From assembly GCA_003141555.1 (NCBI GenBank), contig PLMN01000029.1, forward strand, positions 89,922-153,921: a DNA stretch of 64,000 nt. The letters run 5' to 3'. A program made the translations under genes and the position numbers. This DNA comes from Candidatus Aminicenantota bacterium (GTDB lineage: Bacteria; Acidobacteriota; Aminicenantia; Aminicenantales; UBA4085). Positions 1 to 8,901 of this stretch are shown here, one piece after another. Within the stretch, counting starts at the first letter, position 1; every line of letters starts with the position of its first letter. The notes beneath the pieces are model-generated. The model was not told where the DNA came from, ran no database searches, and saw only the letters and a list, made by a program, of their open reading frames with translations.

Positions 1-10
1 GGAAATCCGG

Positions 11-40
11 TTACTGACACCGAATTGAGTATGCTATACT
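11..40 (+). promoter_or_regulatory. Promoter of serS with extended -10, probably leaderless
   Basis: TTACTG (11-16), an 18-base spacer and TATACT (35-40), with TG at 32-33 giving an extended -10 element. The ATG at 48 lies only 7 bases after the -10, where transcription would start, and no Shine-Dalgarno sequence precedes it. Confidence 0.6.
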
Positions 41-47
41 TTGGGTG

Positions 48-1319
48 ATGTTAGACCCCAAATTTGTTCTCGAGAACAGGGATTTCGTGGTCGGGCGGAC
101 AGCGTCCCGGGGCATGGCTCTGGACCTCGGCGAGTTCGTCCGGTTGTCCGAGGAGAAGAAAGGCGTCCTGAAAGCTTCCGAGGACCTCCGGGCCGAGCGG
201 AACAAGGCGTCCGAGGAAGTGGCCCGGATGAAGCGCGACGGCCGGGATGCCGCAGCCCTGATCGCCGCGACGAAGACCGTCGGCGACAGGATCAAGGAGC
301 TCGAGGACCAGATCCGGGCTTACGATGATAAGATCCGGCTATCGCTCCTCAACATCCCCAATCTGCCCCACGCCTCCGTGCCCGAGGGGAAATCCGCCGC
401 GGACAACGTCGTCGTCCGGGAGTCCGGCGCCCCGCCCGCATTCACCTTCGCTCCCCAGGCGCACTGGGATATCGGGACGAAGCTCGGCATCCTCGACTTC
501 GACCGCGCGGCCAAAATCACGGGCTCGCGCTTCACGGTCTACCTCGGCGCCGGCGCGCGCCTGGAGAGGGCCCTCATCAACTTCATGCTCGACATCCACA
601 CCCGGGACCGCGGCTTCACCGAGGTCATCCCGCCGTTCATTGCCAATGAAGCCAGCCTCACTGGGACGGGCAACCTTCCCAAGTTCGCCGAGGACCTCTT
701 CAAGCTCGAGAAATATCCCTGGTATCTGATCCCGACGGCCGAAGTGCCGCTGACCAACTACTTCCGCGATGAGATCATCGACGGCTCCATCCTCCCGCGC
801 CGGCTGGCCGCTTACACGCCTTGCTTCCGAAGCGAGGCCGGCTCGTACGGCAAGGACATCCGCGGCCTCATCCGCCAGCACCAGTTCAACAAGGTGGAGA
901 TGATGATCTTCTCCCCGCCCGACCGGTCGTTCGACGAGCTTGAATACATGACGGCCGGGGCGGAGGAGGTGCTGAAGCGCCTCGGCCTGGCCTACCGCGT
1001 CGTGGCCCTCTGCACGGGCGACATGGGCTTCGCCAGCATGAAGACCTACGACCTCGAGGTCTGGATGCCTTCGCGCGCGGGCTACATGGAGATTTCGTCG
1101 TGCTCGAACTGCGGCGATTTCCAGGCGCGGCGGGCGAATATCCGGTTCCGCAGGGAGCCGAAGGCCAAGCCCGAGTTCGTCCATACCCTGAACGGATCGG
1201 GGTTGGCCGTAGGCCGGACGGTGAGCGCCATTCTCGAGAACTATCAGAGGAAAGACGGGACGGTCGTTGTCCCTGAAGGGTTGCGGCCGTATATGGACGG
1301 CCGCGACGTCATCGCCTGA
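48..1319 (+). CDS. serS: Seryl-tRNA synthetase
   Basis: Charges tRNA-Ser with serine in the cytoplasm; class II aminoacyl-tRNA synthetase of 423 residues, the normal family length. The N-terminal 110 residues form the long coiled-coil arm rich in Glu, Lys and Arg that binds the long variable arm of tRNA-Ser. Class II motif 2 is visible as [18 protein letters not shown] and motif 3 as [11 protein letters not shown] near the C-terminus. The ATG at 48 gives the usual start MLDPKF; a GTG directly before it (45) would add one residue. No Shine-Dalgarno sequence is present and a -10 box lies 7 bases upstream, so the mRNA may be leaderless. A tRNA-Ser gene follows 140 bases downstream. Confidence 0.98.
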   Translation: MLDPKFVLENRDFVVGRTASRGMALDLGEFVRLSEEKKGVLKASEDLRAERNKASEEVARMKRDGRDAAALIAATKTVGDRIKELEDQIRAYDDKIRLSLLNIPNLPHASVPEGKSAADNVVVRESGAPPAFTFAPQAHWDIGTKLGILDFDRAAKITGSRFTVYLGAGARLERALINFMLDIHTRDRGFTEVIPPFIANEASLTGTGNLPKFAEDLFKLEKYPWYLIPTAEVPLTNYFRDEIIDGSILPRRLAAYTPCFRSEAGSYGKDIRGLIRQHQFNKVEMMIFSPPDRSFDELEYMTAGAEEVLKRLGLAYRVVALCTGDMGFASMKTYDLEVWMPSRAGYMEISSCSNCGDFQARRANIRFRREPKAKPEFVHTLNGSGLAVGRTVSAILENYQRKDGTVVVPEGLRPYMDGRDVIA

Positions 1320-1365
1320 TCTCTCTTTTTTCCGCGCGCCGCGGGCGCGCTCGAGCTCGCATCAT

Positions 1366-1383
1366 AAGGGCAAACGGCCCTTT
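1366..1383 (+). terminator. Possible weak terminator hairpin after serS
   Basis: AAGGGC and GCCCTT form a 6-bp stem around a 5-base loop, followed by only two or three T residues. It is in the right place to end the serS transcript, but the short T-run makes it a weak candidate. Confidence 0.3.
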
Positions 1384-1415
1384 AACCGTCAGGGAAAGGA
1401 TTCGCGCCCGTCCGT

Positions 1416-1444
1416 TTGACCCCCTCGCGGACAGAAGGTACAAT
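1416..1444 (+). promoter_or_regulatory. Promoter of tRNA-Ser(UGA)
   Basis: TTGACC (1416-1421), a 17-base spacer and TACAAT (1439-1444), a near-consensus housekeeping promoter. The predicted start is about 8 bases before the mature tRNA 5' end. Confidence 0.7.
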
Positions 1445-1458
1445 GGCGGCGCGTTCGC

Positions 1459-1546
1459 GGAGGGATGGCCGAGTGGTTGAAGGCGGCGGTCTTGAAAACC
1501 GCTTTCCGGTATCCCCGGAACGGGGGTTCGAATCCCCCTCCCTCCG
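1459..1546 (+). tRNA. tRNA-Ser (anticodon UGA)
   Basis: An 88-base class II tRNA. The acceptor arms GGAGGGA and TCCCTCC pair perfectly and are followed by discriminator G. The anticodon loop CTTGAAA has TGA as anticodon, there is a long variable arm typical of serine tRNAs, and the T-arm is GGGGGTTCGAATCCCCC. CCA is not encoded. It has its own promoter and lies just after serS. Confidence 0.95.
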
Positions 1547-1640
1547 TTCCTTATCCGAAGCGCTGACAATTCCCCCCTTTTTATTAGGGGGGCAGGGGGG
1601 TAAAAAGATTAAGATGAAGCTGGGAGCGCGGCGGGCAATG
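1547..1640 (+). repeat. Palindromic repeat, family 1, copy 1, behind tRNA-Ser(UGA)
   Basis: It begins immediately at the tRNA end with TTCCTTA, then an AGCGC block at 1559, then CCCCCC, an AT-rich loop and GGGGGG, a second G-run and an A-rich tail. The same sequence follows tRNA-Ser(GCU) at 10662 at identical spacing. The C6/G6 hairpin could serve as a tRNA terminator, but its presence in tandem copies elsewhere points to a REP-like element. The right edge is uncertain because copy 1 diverges after about 1610. Confidence 0.7.
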
Positions 1641-1706
1641 CGCGGACAACTCCCCTGGGTATCGGGCTTCTCTTCCCGGATGAGATTATCAACTTCGGCG
1701 TCACGG

Positions 1707-2168
1707 TTACCTTTCGATATTTGAGATCATGCCGGTCAGCATGGCGACATGGTTCTGATCGCCTTTGGTCAGGGCTTGGAAAAGTTGCTTGAGATGATTG
1801 TCGGAAACAGAGACGGACACCCCGATGTGAACCTTCTCGAACCTCTTCTCCAAATCGAGGATCGATTTCAGACTGGGCAGGAGGGCAAGGTTTTGCTGGA
1901 GTCGATCATGCAATTCCCGGCATTTTTGGAGACCGAGGTTCAACTCTTCTTCGTCGAGGCTCACACCGATGAAGATGTCGGGGGCTTCTTTCAAATAATT
2001 CTTGCCCATCTTGAGGGAATTTGCGTGGTTAAGTTCTTCGCGCGAGATCTTGAGAAGTTGCTTGGACATAGCTTCGTCTTCGGCGAGTTTGGCGATCTTT
2101 TCGTAGAGAAAGGAGACCTGGGTTTCGAGCTCGGCTCCGAGGTCGAGGAATTTTTCGATTTTCATCAT
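1707..2168 (-). CDS. Ferritin-like / rubrerythrin-type four-helix protein
   Basis: A 153-residue, almost wholly helical protein without a signal peptide. Four-helix diiron ligands can be proposed: a Glu in helix 1 (LETQVSFLYEKIA), the E-x-x-H pair in EELNHA, a Glu in the third helix near LEKRFEKVH, and D-x-x-H in GDQNHV near the C-terminus. This arrangement resembles the rubrerythrin/ferritin-like superfamily, whose members handle iron or reactive oxygen. The start is set by an AGGAGGGG Shine-Dalgarno sequence before ATG at 2168; a second ATG follows directly. The in-frame extension upstream has no such signal. It stands alone and is divergent from the DUF364 gene. The exact function is unknown. 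Confidence 0.6.
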   Translation of the reverse strand: MMKIEKFLDLGAELETQVSFLYEKIAKLAEDEAMSKQLLKISREELNHANSLKMGKNYLKEAPDIFIGVSLDEEELNLGLQKCRELHDRLQQNLALLPSLKSILDLEKRFEKVHIGVSVSVSDNHLKQLFQALTKGDQNHVAMLTGMISNIER

Positions 2169-2403
2169 GCGTTCCCCTCCTGCAAAAAATCTATCGCTCG
2201 AGCGTCTCTCCTGCGAGGCGCTGCCGTCGCCGAAAGGCGTTACGAACCCGCCCCTACTTAATGTACCACCTGTGAAGTGAAAGTTCCAGGTATTACATGC
2301 GCCGCCAGACAAACACGATCAATTGGGGCCAAGACCTTCCCCTGGCCGAAGGCATAAATTTTGATGTAATATCTGGAGACGGCGGCAGGGAAGAAAGAAC
2401 ATC

Positions 2404-3210
2404 ATGATCATCCGGGAAACGCTGCAGCATCTGCGTGACGCCCACGGCGATATTCTCGCTTCGGAGCGAATCGAGAGGCTTGTTGTCGGCGTCTGTTTCA
2501 CGGCCGTGCAGCTTTCCGGGGGGGCTTGCGGCATCGCCCGATCCGAACTGGCCGAGGAAATGGCCGGGGGGGCTGCCCGACCCAGGAATCTCGGGGCATT
2601 CTCGCCGGGCCGGTTGCGGGGACAACCGATCCTGGACATTTTGGAACACCAGGATGATCGGTCCCTGTTCGGCAGCGTGAAGCTGGCCGTTCTGAATGCC
2701 GTGTCCGCCAGGGTGATCGCCCGATCCAGTTACACCACCGTGGCCGGGCGCGACCCCCTCGAATGGATCGATGCTTCCGCGGGGAAGGTGATCACTCTCG
2801 TCGGAGCTTTTCCCTCTTACATGGACAAGCTGTCGGAACAGCCCTGCAGGCTCCAGGTTCTGGAACTGGATCCTCAAGCCTTTCCCGAGCGGCATCGCGG
2901 CTCGTACGTGCCGGCGGAGCGGGCGGCGGAGGTTCTGCCGCATTCGGATTCCGTCATCCTGACCGGATCCACCCTGGTCAATCATACGCTCGACAACTTG
3001 CTCAGGCTTATTTCTCCCGGCACTTTCACGGCCATGGTCGGACCTTCCTGCGGGCTGATCCCCGATGCCTTGTTCCGCAAGGGGGTGAGTCTTATCGGGA
3101 CCATCCGGATCCTGGATCCCGAGGCCATGTTCACCGTGATCAGCGAAGGGGGCACCGGATACCATCTCTTCGGCACTTGCGCCGAAAAAATCTGTATTCT
3201 CCATGATTGA
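2404..3210 (+). CDS. DUF4213/DUF364 domain protein (putative metal-chelating)
   Basis: 268 residues. The N-terminal part (about 1-90) resembles the DUF4213 enolase-like domain, with [14 protein letters not shown]. The C-terminal part (about 110-268) resembles the DUF364 Rossmann-like domain, with [27 protein letters not shown] and the ending [16 protein letters not shown]. Structural work on this family proposed a heavy-metal or cofactor-binding role, but no reaction is established. The protein is cytoplasmic, with no signal peptide. It lies 21 bases before the membrane/THEP1 fusion gene and probably forms an operon with it, which suggests that both act on the same imported metal or small molecule (inference). 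Confidence 0.75.
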   Translation: MIIRETLQHLRDAHGDILASERIERLVVGVCFTAVQLSGGACGIARSELAEEMAGGAARPRNLGAFSPGRLRGQPILDILEHQDDRSLFGSVKLAVLNAVSARVIARSSYTTVAGRDPLEWIDASAGKVITLVGAFPSYMDKLSEQPCRLQVLELDPQAFPERHRGSYVPAERAAEVLPHSDSVILTGSTLVNHTLDNLLRLISPGTFTAMVGPSCGLIPDALFRKGVSLIGTIRILDPEAMFTVISEGGTGYHLFGTCAEKICILHD

Positions 3211-3231
3211 CAAACGTCTTGCGAGGCTCTC

Positions 3232-4965
3232 ATGACCCATGCCCGCCGCCTGGACAGCATTTGGCTGAAAGCGGCCTCGCTAGGATGCCTGTGGGCCTCG
3301 GCCGAGATCGTCCTCGGCGGATTTCTCCACAACCTCCATATTCCGATGGCCGGAAACATCATGGCCGGCACCGGCATCATCCTGATGATCTCCGTCGGCC
3401 ATCTCTGGCCAGAGCCGGGCTTGTTCTGGCGCGCCGGCCTGGTATGCGCCCTGATGAAGGCCCTGGCGCCGAGCTCGGTCCTCTTCGGTCCCATGGTCGC
3501 CATCACCTGCCAGGCTTGTCTGATGGAGCTGTCGGTTCGCATCTTCCGGCGCAATGCCTTCTCCCTTATCCTCGGCTCCATGCTGGCCATGTCGTGGAAC
3601 ATGGCCCAATTCACGATCCGCAATCTGCTCTCCTACGGCAACCGGGCCATCGATCTGTACATGGCCCTGGTCGGGTGGGGCCAGAAAAATCTCGGTCTGC
3701 CGGCGGGAAAGCCCCTGCTGCCCTTGTTCCTCATCCTCATCATGCATCTGGCTTTAGGCTTGGCCGCCGGTCTGCTGGGGCTCTACATCGGCCGCCGCGC
3801 CTCGAGCCGCCCGCTGGAAATGAGCAGCCTAACCCCCGCCCAAGTGATGAACATCCGCTTCGGCCGGCCCGCGCGGGCATTTCCCTATTCCCTGGGCTGG
3901 TTGCTGGCCGATCTGATCCTGCTCGTAGCGGTCCTGGTGCTGACGGGATTGGCCCCTTGGACAATCTGGCTCCCGGCGGGGTTATCGGCCATGGCGGTTT
4001 GGATCCTAAGGTATAGGGACGCGGTCAGGCCCCTGATGCGAGCCGGTTTTTGGGTATGGTTCATCCTGTTGACCGGACTTTCCGGCGCTCTTCTTTCCTC
4101 CTTGAAAAACGGATGGGGAGGGATCCTGGGCGGATTGGGGATCGGACTCGCGATGAATTTTCGGGCGGCCGTTCTTGTGATCGGCTTTTCCGCTTTGGGC
4201 ACGGAACTGCGCTCGCCCCGCGTCGGCACGGGGCTTTCCCGAGGACGCTTCCGGCAGCTTCCCGGGACGTTGGAAGCGGCCGTCGAAACGCTCCCTCTGG
4301 TCATGGCCAATCTGCCCAAGGTCGAGGATATCTTCCGCCGCCCGGTGACGATTTTCCACCGGATGGTGGCTCAGTCCGATTTTTGGCTCAAACGCCTGAC
4401 CTTGAAACAAGCCCGGCGAACGGGCGTCTTGCTCCTGTGCGGGCCTATCGGGGAAGGCAAATCGAGCGCCCTCCAGGGGCTGGTCGAGGGACTGCGCCGG
4501 GACGGCCGCACGGTGGCCGGGATCCTTGCGCCTTCGGTCCTGCAGGACAACCGCCGCATCGGCTACGACCTGGTCGATGTCGCTGGCGGCCGACGGACGG
4601 AATTGTCCCGTATCGCCGGACCATCGGAAGGGGAGGGATCCCCGAGCGTGGGGAGATTCGTTTTCAGACCTGAGGGCATCCGCGCCGGCCAGGCGGCCCT
4701 GTCGCTCCGGGCGGCCGCCGGAGCCGATGTCGTCATCGTGGACGAAGTGGGTCCTTGGGAGCTTAGGGATCAAGGCTGGGCGGGACAGATCTACGAACTG
4801 ACCCTGAAAACACAGGTGCCGATGATCTGGGTGGTCCAGTCCGATATCTTGGACCAGGTCCTTGAGCACTGGGCCCTTCAGAATCCCCGGATCGTCGATC
4901 CATCCGCCTTGTCCCCCGAAACGGCGTTGCAGAAGGTGCGGCAATGGCTTGACGGAGAGAAATAG
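3232..4965 (+). CDS. Polytopic membrane domain fused to a THEP1-like NTPase
   Basis: 577 residues. Residues 1 to about 345 contain eight or nine hydrophobic segments with motifs such as GGFLHNLHIPMAGNIMAG, CALMKALAPSSVLFGPM and WNMAQFTIRNLL, somewhat like a substrate-binding (S) component of ECF transporters. From about 398 there is a soluble P-loop domain: Walker A GPIGEGKS (404-411), RIGYDLVDVAGG, and Walker B VVIVDEVGPWEL near 500. These match the THEP1/NTPase_1 family (former DUF265). The membrane-NTPase fusion suggests nucleotide-driven uptake or processing of a small ligand, perhaps the one bound by the neighbouring DUF364 protein. The NTPase call is firm; the membrane domain's identity is not. 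The next gene is convergent, 27 bases away. Confidence 0.7.
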   Translation: MTHARRLDSIWLKAASLGCLWASAEIVLGGFLHNLHIPMAGNIMAGTGIILMISVGHLWPEPGLFWRAGLVCALMKALAPSSVLFGPMVAITCQACLMELSVRIFRRNAFSLILGSMLAMSWNMAQFTIRNLLSYGNRAIDLYMALVGWGQKNLGLPAGKPLLPLFLILIMHLALGLAAGLLGLYIGRRASSRPLEMSSLTPAQVMNIRFGRPARAFPYSLGWLLADLILLVAVLVLTGLAPWTIWLPAGLSAMAVWILRYRDAVRPLMRAGFWVWFILLTGLSGALLSSLKNGWGGILGGLGIGLAMNFRAAVLVIGFSALGTELRSPRVGTGLSRGRFRQLPGTLEAAVETLPLVMANLPKVEDIFRRPVTIFHRMVAQSDFWLKRLTLKQARRTGVLLLCGPIGEGKSSALQGLVEGLRRDGRTVAGILAPSVLQDNRRIGYDLVDVAGGRRTELSRIAGPSEGEGSPSVGRFVFRPEGIRAGQAALSLRAAAGADVVIVDEVGPWELRDQGWAGQIYELTLKTQVPMIWVVQSDILDQVLEHWALQNPRIVDPSALSPETALQKVRQWLDGEK

Positions 4966-4992
4966 AGGCGAGGAGACGGGAGCTTCGGCGGC

Positions 4993-5628
4993 TCAGGAAT
5001 CGACCGGGAGGTTGAACACCCCTTGCTCTTCCGCATATCGGAGGAGCTTCCGATAATCCTCCGGACTATCGGCATCCATGATCACCCCGCGGTCGTCAAG
5101 CTCCAAGACATGCACCCCGCTTCCGAATGACGAGATGGCGCCCTTCAGTCCCATCCCGCCTTTGTAAGCGAGCAGCCCCGGAATCGCGCCGTTATCCACC
5201 AGGATCGGGTGGCCTTTCCTGCCCTCGTACGCGGGGATGACGATCGGCGCCCCGGATTCCTCCATGATTTTCATCATGAGAAACAGGCTTCGAATGTCAA
5301 ACAGGGGGATATCGCCCGGCATGAAGAAAAGACGGCCCACCATATCCTTCATATGCGCCAGGCCGATGCACGCGGAGCAAAACATGTCCGTCATCGCATA
5401 TTCCCTGTTGTAGAGATAATCAACGCCCAGTCCGGAGAGATGCTCCTGCAGCATCTCCGCGTTATGTCCCATGATGACCCCGATGGAGGAAACGCCCGCC
5501 GCCCTGAGCTTGGCAAGGACGGTCCTTATCACCGTCGAATCCCCAAGCGGCAGCATCGGTTTGAACGCGCTCATCCTTGAAGACAGGCCCGCCGCCACGA
5601 CCACGGCTCCCATCTTCGCCCGTTTCAA
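4993..5628 (-). CDS. MobA/MocA-like nucleotidyltransferase
   Basis: 211-residue NTP_transf_3 protein. The N-terminal nucleotide-binding signature is VVVAAGLSSRMSAFKPMLPLG (positions about 8-28), followed by the metal-binding region MPGDIPLFD, GRKGHPIL and MDADSPEDY, the usual order in MobA-like and molybdenum cofactor cytidylyltransferase-like enzymes. These transfer a nucleotide from CTP or GTP to a phosphorylated cofactor. No molybdoenzyme gene is in the window, so the substrate is open. The start is a TTG at 5628 preceded by GGAGG at 8 bases; an ATG at 5613 is the alternative. It follows the methyltransferase gene on the same strand after about 75 bases. Confidence 0.8.
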   Translation of the reverse strand: MKRAKMGAVVVAAGLSSRMSAFKPMLPLGDSTVIRTVLAKLRAAGVSSIGVIMGHNAEMLQEHLSGLGVDYLYNREYAMTDMFCSACIGLAHMKDMVGRLFFMPGDIPLFDIRSLFLMMKIMEESGAPIVIPAYEGRKGHPILVDNGAIPGLLAYKGGMGLKGAISSFGSGVHVLELDDRGVIMDADSPEDYRKLLRYAEEQGVFNLPVDS

Positions 5629-5702
5629 GGACGTCGCCTCCCGTTCCGGGGCATGTTGAGCTCCCGCCCAGGGTATCGAATTCTATCTCCAGAGGTACTC
5701 GG

Positions 5703-6293
5703 CTACTTCTGGGCCAGGGTGATGAGAATGAAGCGCGTCCTCATTCTTTGACTCAGAACAACGGTGAGGCCGGCATCCTTCATCAGCGCCCGGATCTGAT
5801 GGAGGTTCCTGGCTTTTTCATGAAATACGTTGGATAGCCGTACGGTATGATCGGCGAGGCAAAACCATCCCCCGGGACGAAGCACCCTTCCGATTTCCTG
5901 AAGGCTTTTTCGCTGGTCGGTCCAATGGTGGAATGACAGGCTGCTCAAGACAAGATCCGCGCTCTGATCGGGAAAAGGAATGGACTCAGCCGAGGCCACC
6001 TTGAAAATCGCCCCGGGATTGGATTGCCTGGCTTTGGAGATCATCTGCTCTGCCGGATCGATTCCCATGAATCGGGCCTGCGGCCAACGCGCGGCCGCGG
6101 CCCGCAAGAGACGACCCGTTCCGCAACCGACATCCATGATGTCGAGTCGAGGCCCCGTCGGTTTTTGCCGATCAAGAACCTCGAGCATTTTGGAATGAAC
6201 GGGTCCAAAAAACCAGCGCTGCCAGACGGATTGATCGTAGGTCGCCGCCCAACGATTGAAACGCTCCTTGTTATTCTCGGATGTCGAAGGCAT
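5703..6293 (-). CDS. Class I SAM-dependent methyltransferase
   Basis: 196 residues, Methyltransf_11/UbiE-like. SAM-binding motif I is IMDVGCGTGRLL, followed by the acidic loop FMGIDPAEQMI, SAESIPFPDQSADLVLSS and the post-motif VLRPGGWFCLADH. The substrate cannot be told. The ATG at 6293 is preceded by GGGAGG about 10 bases upstream; an upstream TTG (6311) lies before that Shine-Dalgarno sequence and is unlikely. It precedes the MobA-like gene and follows the M28 peptidase gene, which ends 26 bases after this gene's track begins on the opposite side; co-transcription with the peptidase is possible. Confidence 0.85.
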   Translation of the reverse strand: MPSTSENNKERFNRWAATYDQSVWQRWFFGPVHSKMLEVLDRQKPTGPRLDIMDVGCGTGRLLRAAAARWPQARFMGIDPAEQMISKARQSNPGAIFKVASAESIPFPDQSADLVLSSLSFHHWTDQRKSLQEIGRVLRPGGWFCLADHTVRLSNVFHEKARNLHQIRALMKDAGLTVVLSQRMRTRFILITLAQK

Positions 6294-6336
6294 GGCCTTG
6301 TTTCCTCCCAAACAATAGGACGTCCGCGAATACGAT

Positions 6337-8583
6337 TTATTTCAGCATCGAGCGGAGGAGGGCCGTCGCCCGACGGATTTCCCGGCTATAAGCCTCCAGC
6401 GTGTCCGCGACCACGATCATCTGCCGATCGGCTTCGTCCCACTGCCTCAGCTCGATCGCCTCCCGGATGCTCGGAAGCGTTTTTACGCCGTAGCCCGTGT
6501 ATAAACCGGGCGCGTAGATTTCGTGGATAAACCAGGGACGTCCTTTCAGCCCCTCGGGCTTCGTGAGCGCCCGCTCGGTCCTGAAGATGATCTCGTTCAG
6601 GCGCGGCAGCTCTTCTCCGGCCGGCATCCTCCCGCGTCCCTCCATATCCTGTCTCGCTTTCTGATATTCTTCGGCGCACTTGCGGAGGGTGCCGACGGCA
6701 TTTTCGAGCGGCGCGAAATTCAGATAGGGGACCGGGTCCTGGGCTTTGGGCGGACGAAAGGCCTTGGTCGGATCGGCGACTTCGGTGAACACATCGTCCT
6801 GGAGCTCCCGGTCCAATTCGAGCGTCTCCTCCCTCATGTTCTGAGTCAGGGCCTTGATCTGGCCTAAATACCCGGCCACGGTTTCGGCAAAATCGGAGAA
6901 GCCGAAGGGCAGGATTTCGGCATCCGCCAGGCGCATGACCGCCCGCCCTCCCGTTTGGGCAAGAGCGACTTCGTAGGCGAACGTCGGATCTCCGAAGCGG
7001 AGATAATGGTCGAACGAATCGTAAATGGAATGGTAGGCGCCTCCTTCGCTTTCGCCCCCATAGCCGATATTCAGGGAGGCAATGCCGATGTGCTGAAGGA
7101 AGGCCGTATAGTCGGAGCCCGATCCCAGGGCGCCGATTTTCAAATCGTCCTCGGATCGGATGTCCTTTTTCCCCTCGGGGGGGGCGGCCAGAAGCCTCGC
7201 GGCCCTTGCCCTCTGCCAGACGCTGATATTTTTTTCAGGATCGAGGACATCCCGGGCGACGTCGTTGATGAAATGCTGGAGGGTGTGGGATCCTTCAACG
7301 CCGATGAACCCCCGTCCGTTGGAATCGGAATTGATGTAGGCGACCGCCTTTTGCCGCAATTCGTCGGCGTGCGTTTCCACCCATTCCGTCGAGCCGATCA
7401 GCCCCGGTTCTTCCCCGTCCCAGGCGCAATAGACGATGGTCCGCTTCGGCCTCCAGCCGCTTTGGGCCAGCCCGCCGAGCGCCTTGCCCTCCTCCATTAT
7501 CGCCGCCTGCCCGCTGAGGGGATCTTCAGCCCCGTTCACCCAGCCGTCATGGTGATTTCCCCGGATGATCCATTGATCGGGGTAAACGCTCCCCTTGATC
7601 AGGGCGATGACATCGTAGATCGGCTTGAGATCCCAGTTGAACTCCAGCTTCAAATGGACTTTGGCCGGACCCGGCCCGACATGATAAGTCATGGGAAGGG
7701 CCCCTTTCCAATCGTCCGGCGCAACCGGACCGGTCAAGGACCGGAGCAGGGGAAGGGCGTCATGATAGGAGATCGGAAGGACCGGTATCTTCGTCAGGAC
7801 CTTGATCTCCCCGAGGGGCAGATGCTTCGCCCCCGGCGTCGCCCCGACAAAAGGCGTCGATGGATCGCCGGGGTATACGGGCATATCCATGACGGATCCT
7901 CTCTCGACGCCGAATTCGTTCCTCCAGGCGCCTTGGGGATAAGGATCGCCGGCATAATAGCCATCGTCCTTGGGATCGGAATAGATCAGGCAGCCGATCG
8001 CCCCGTGTTCGGCGGCCAATTTCGGCTTGATCCCTCGCCAGGATCCGCCGTAGCGGGTGATGACGATCTTGCCCCGGACGTCGATCCCCATCCGATCGAG
8101 CTCATCGTAGTCGGAAAGGATCCCGTAGTTCAGGTAAACGAGGTCGCCGGTCACATCGCCGTCGATGGAGTAGGCGTTGTAGGTCGCCAGCTGCGCGGCA
8201 ACCTCCCCCGACGCTTTGTCCTCCTTGAGCGGCGGCTCCTTCAAGACCGCCGTGTACTTGACGGGATAAAGCAGTTCCAAGAGACGTGTCTTGGGAGTCG
8301 GAAACAAGGCGCTGAACTCTTCGATCCGGGCCTCGAACCCCCAAGCTTTGTATTGAGAAAGAATGAACTCGGCGTTCGCCTTGTCATAAGGGGAACCGAC
8401 ATGGTGGGGATGGGCGCTGAGCCGTTCCAGCCGGGCCTTGATATCCGCCGCGGAAAGACGGGCATCGAACTGCTTTTCCCGGGACCGGTCCGTCGGGGCA
8501 TTTTGAGCCGGATTCTGGGCGGCGAGGGCGGATAGAGTTCCTAGAAAGAGCAGGGCCGACACGGCTAGATTGAATCTGCGCAT
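6337..8583 (-). CDS. Secreted M28 family metallopeptidase (glutamate carboxypeptidase II-like)
   Basis: 748 residues with an N-terminal signal peptide ending near LSALAAQ. A protease-associated (PA) insert occupies about 145-260. The M28 catalytic domain carries the two-zinc ligands in the GCPII order: H344 in GNHHDGW, D354 in AEDPLSG, the catalytic E391/ligand E392 in CAWDGEEPGLIGSTEW, D420 in YINSDSNG and the final His in YHSIYDSFDHY. The last 150 residues fit the transferrin-receptor-like dimerisation domain. It probably trims peptides outside the cytoplasmic membrane. The start is set by AGGAGG before ATG at 8583; the longer in-frame extension lacks a signal. It is one of several exported peptidases here, consistent with a peptide-degrading lifestyle. 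Confidence 0.93.
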   Translation of the reverse strand: MRRFNLAVSALLFLGTLSALAAQNPAQNAPTDRSREKQFDARLSAADIKARLERLSAHPHHVGSPYDKANAEFILSQYKAWGFEARIEEFSALFPTPKTRLLELLYPVKYTAVLKEPPLKEDKASGEVAAQLATYNAYSIDGDVTGDLVYLNYGILSDYDELDRMGIDVRGKIVITRYGGSWRGIKPKLAAEHGAIGCLIYSDPKDDGYYAGDPYPQGAWRNEFGVERGSVMDMPVYPGDPSTPFVGATPGAKHLPLGEIKVLTKIPVLPISYHDALPLLRSLTGPVAPDDWKGALPMTYHVGPGPAKVHLKLEFNWDLKPIYDVIALIKGSVYPDQWIIRGNHHDGWVNGAEDPLSGQAAIMEEGKALGGLAQSGWRPKRTIVYCAWDGEEPGLIGSTEWVETHADELRQKAVAYINSDSNGRGFIGVEGSHTLQHFINDVARDVLDPEKNISVWQRARAARLLAAPPEGKKDIRSEDDLKIGALGSGSDYTAFLQHIGIASLNIGYGGESEGGAYHSIYDSFDHYLRFGDPTFAYEVALAQTGGRAVMRLADAEILPFGFSDFAETVAGYLGQIKALTQNMREETLELDRELQDDVFTEVADPTKAFRPPKAQDPVPYLNFAPLENAVGTLRKCAEEYQKARQDMEGRGRMPAGEELPRLNEIIFRTERALTKPEGLKGRPWFIHEIYAPGLYTGYGVKTLPSIREAIELRQWDEADRQMIVVADTLEAYSREIRRATALLRSMLK

Positions 8584-8901
8584 AAACGCCTCCTGGACTT
8601 TGGATGAGACGAGGACGGTCCCCCTGATGGCTTTCCCGATCCTTGGCGACGATCGCCTCGGCCTCTTCGTCGGTCTTGTTGTCGATGCGCATCGGGGCAT
8701 GATAATCGAAGATTTTCCTTCCTCTTCGCCGGCTTGTCAAGATGAAACGATGGACGTGTTTGGGGCGGATGCAACAAATCTTTTCCTTTGGGAGTTGTCA
8801 ATATATATACGGGACAACATGTTCCCCTCTTTTACCCTCTTTTTTCTTTTCCCCTCGGGAGGGGGCCGCGAGGCTCCCTCCCCATACCTCTAAGACTGAT
8901 C
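8584..8901. other. Intergenic region upstream of the M28 peptidase gene
   Basis: About 318 bases without a credible gene. It must hold the leftward promoter of the peptidase; a TTGACA on the minus strand at 8801-8796 is the best -35 candidate, but I see no good -10 partner. A GC-rich imperfect inverted repeat lies around 8856-8884 next to a pyrimidine-rich tract (8824-8858). Read leftward the tract is A-rich, so it is not an intrinsic terminator for the upstream gene. Confidence 0.4.

Noticed and set aside
339-1184. Long open frames opposite serS, gcv, glyS, RND and other genes
   Set aside because: They lie antisense or out of frame to well-recognised genes, have GC-driven Arg/Gly/Pro/Ala-rich composition and match no family.
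1547-1610. C6/G6 hairpin as a simple intrinsic terminator of the tRNA
   Set aside because: The stem is followed by G-rich and A-rich sequence rather than a T-run, and tandem copies occur elsewhere, so I call it a repeat. A termination role is not excluded.
8854-8884. Terminator for the phospholipase B-like gene
   Set aside because: In the direction of that gene the stem is followed by A-rich, not T-rich, sequence, and the stem has mismatches.
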